From positions 6,990,029 to 7,022,528 of the forward strand of contig CM022668.1 of the NCBI GenBank assembly GCA_012295275.1: a stretch of 32,500 bases of DNA. The letters run 5' to 3'. The position numbers and the translations under genes are program-made. Shown piece by piece: positions 1-32,500 of the stretch; the first letter of the stretch is position 1; every line of letters starts with the position of its first letter. Below the pieces are notes generated by a model. The model was not told where the DNA came from, did no database searches, and was given only the letters and a program-made list of their open reading frames with translations. This stretch comes from Chrysomallon squamiferum. Its lineage: Eukaryota > Mollusca > Gastropoda > Neomphalida > Peltospiridae.

Positions 1-285
1 TAAATAAGAACAGTTTGTAACTAGTCCTCTTTCAACTAACAACAATTTGTAACTAGTCCCCTTTTTAAATAACATCAGTTAGTAACACAGTCCTCTTTCA
101 ACTAACAACAATTGGTAACTAGTCCTCTTTTTAACTAACAACAGTTTGTAACACAGTCCTCTTTCATCTAATAATAGTTTGTAACTAGTCCTATTTTAAC
201 TAACAACAGTTTGTATCTAGTCCTATTTCAACTAACAACACATTTGTAATGTAGTCCTCTTTTGATATGCAGTTCTCTTTCAACT
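1..285. repeat. Tandem repeat, about 30-34 bp unit
   Basis: Eight or nine diverged copies of a unit like actaacaacagtttgtaact followed by agtcctctttca, in the intron before exon 1. No exon sequence is visible in it. The rest of the flank up to 441 shows nothing further except the exon 1 acceptor. Confidence 0.85.
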
Positions 286-441
286 GTTGTATCTTTAAAC
301 CAATATCACTGAGATAGTCAGTTGCTCCACAAATATCAGTAATACACACAATCTTCTTTCATCTGAGATCAGTGAAACATGCAGTGTACATGTTTAGTGC
401 ACTCTGTATTAGGTTTACCTCTCTGTGTGTGTGTTTTTCAG

Positions 442-32214
<31,773 letters not shown>

Positions 32215-32500
32215 GTGAAATATACTATAATCAGGATTTATCTCCCTTTGTAAGACAGGAGTTACCTTCCTTAGTAAAACAAGAGTTACAGTAATAAACT
32301 ATCATGAATTCTACATGTATAAATTCATCGTTTTTGCTGTTGAATTATCTCCCTTGATATTTCAAGAGTTTCCTCTTTTAATGTATCAATCATAAAGTAT
32401 CATGAAAGTTACACAGAGAAATTCATCTTTTATGCTGTTAAATTATTTCCCTTGTTACTTCAAGAGTTATCTTATTTAAAATAACTATTACATAGTGAGT
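32215..32500. repeat. Intron 38 start with diverged tandem duplication
   Basis: Two diverged copies of a roughly 100-bp segment (ataaactatcatgaa through tttgctgttgaattatctcc, and its like at about 32390) lie after the exon 38 donor. No exon is visible up to the window end. Confidence 0.7.

Overview
The window is animal genomic DNA carrying the middle of one very large spliced gene on the + strand. Introns are AT-rich and full of microsatellites and minisatellites, all introns are GT-AG, and there are no compact prokaryote-like genes. I reconstruct 38 coding exons (442 to 32214, 6237 coding bases, 2079 codons). Every intron phase matches the next exon and no join creates a stop codon. Both ends of the gene lie outside the window. 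The organism is an invertebrate; a mollusc or another lophotrochozoan is my guess, and the sequence does not prove it.

The protein is a giant LDL-receptor-family endocytic receptor. The order is: a calcium-binding EGF; beta-propeller A (1326-4762); EGF; propeller B (5901-8691); EGF; propeller C (9656-13558); EGF; propeller D (14764-17985); EGF; ten LDL-receptor class A (LDLa) repeats (within 18936-26007); two EGFs; and propeller E (29392-32214). Each propeller shows five YWTD-type blade motifs. Four consecutive propellers followed by ten LDLa repeats, two EGFs and one propeller is the order I know for LRP1/LRP1B from the end of ligand-binding cluster II through cluster III. I therefore call it an LRP1 orthologue. 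LDLa repeats bind ligands, while propellers and EGFs release them at endosomal pH.

About 81% of the window is intron or flank. It holds simple repeats, one 874-bp inverted-repeat DNA-transposon-like element (10788-11661) sitting inside a GTA/AGT-rich stretch, and an unusual set of tandem arrays. At least eight introns carry arrays or partial duplications whose unit contains the splice site of the adjoining exon, often with some exon sequence. Acceptor-type arrays precede the exons at 4555, 7702 and 16760. Donor-type arrays follow the exons ending at 17455, 19196, 23236 and 27283. A repeated exon fragment plus donor follows the exon ending at 25127. Decaying single copies precede the exons at 22206 and 8967. 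In most cases, using a copied site would cause an in-frame stop or a frameshift. One exception, a copied donor at 19239, would add 14 cysteine-rich residues in frame. I found no second gene, RNA gene or CRISPR array. The junction-anchored arrays are the most interesting signal in the window.
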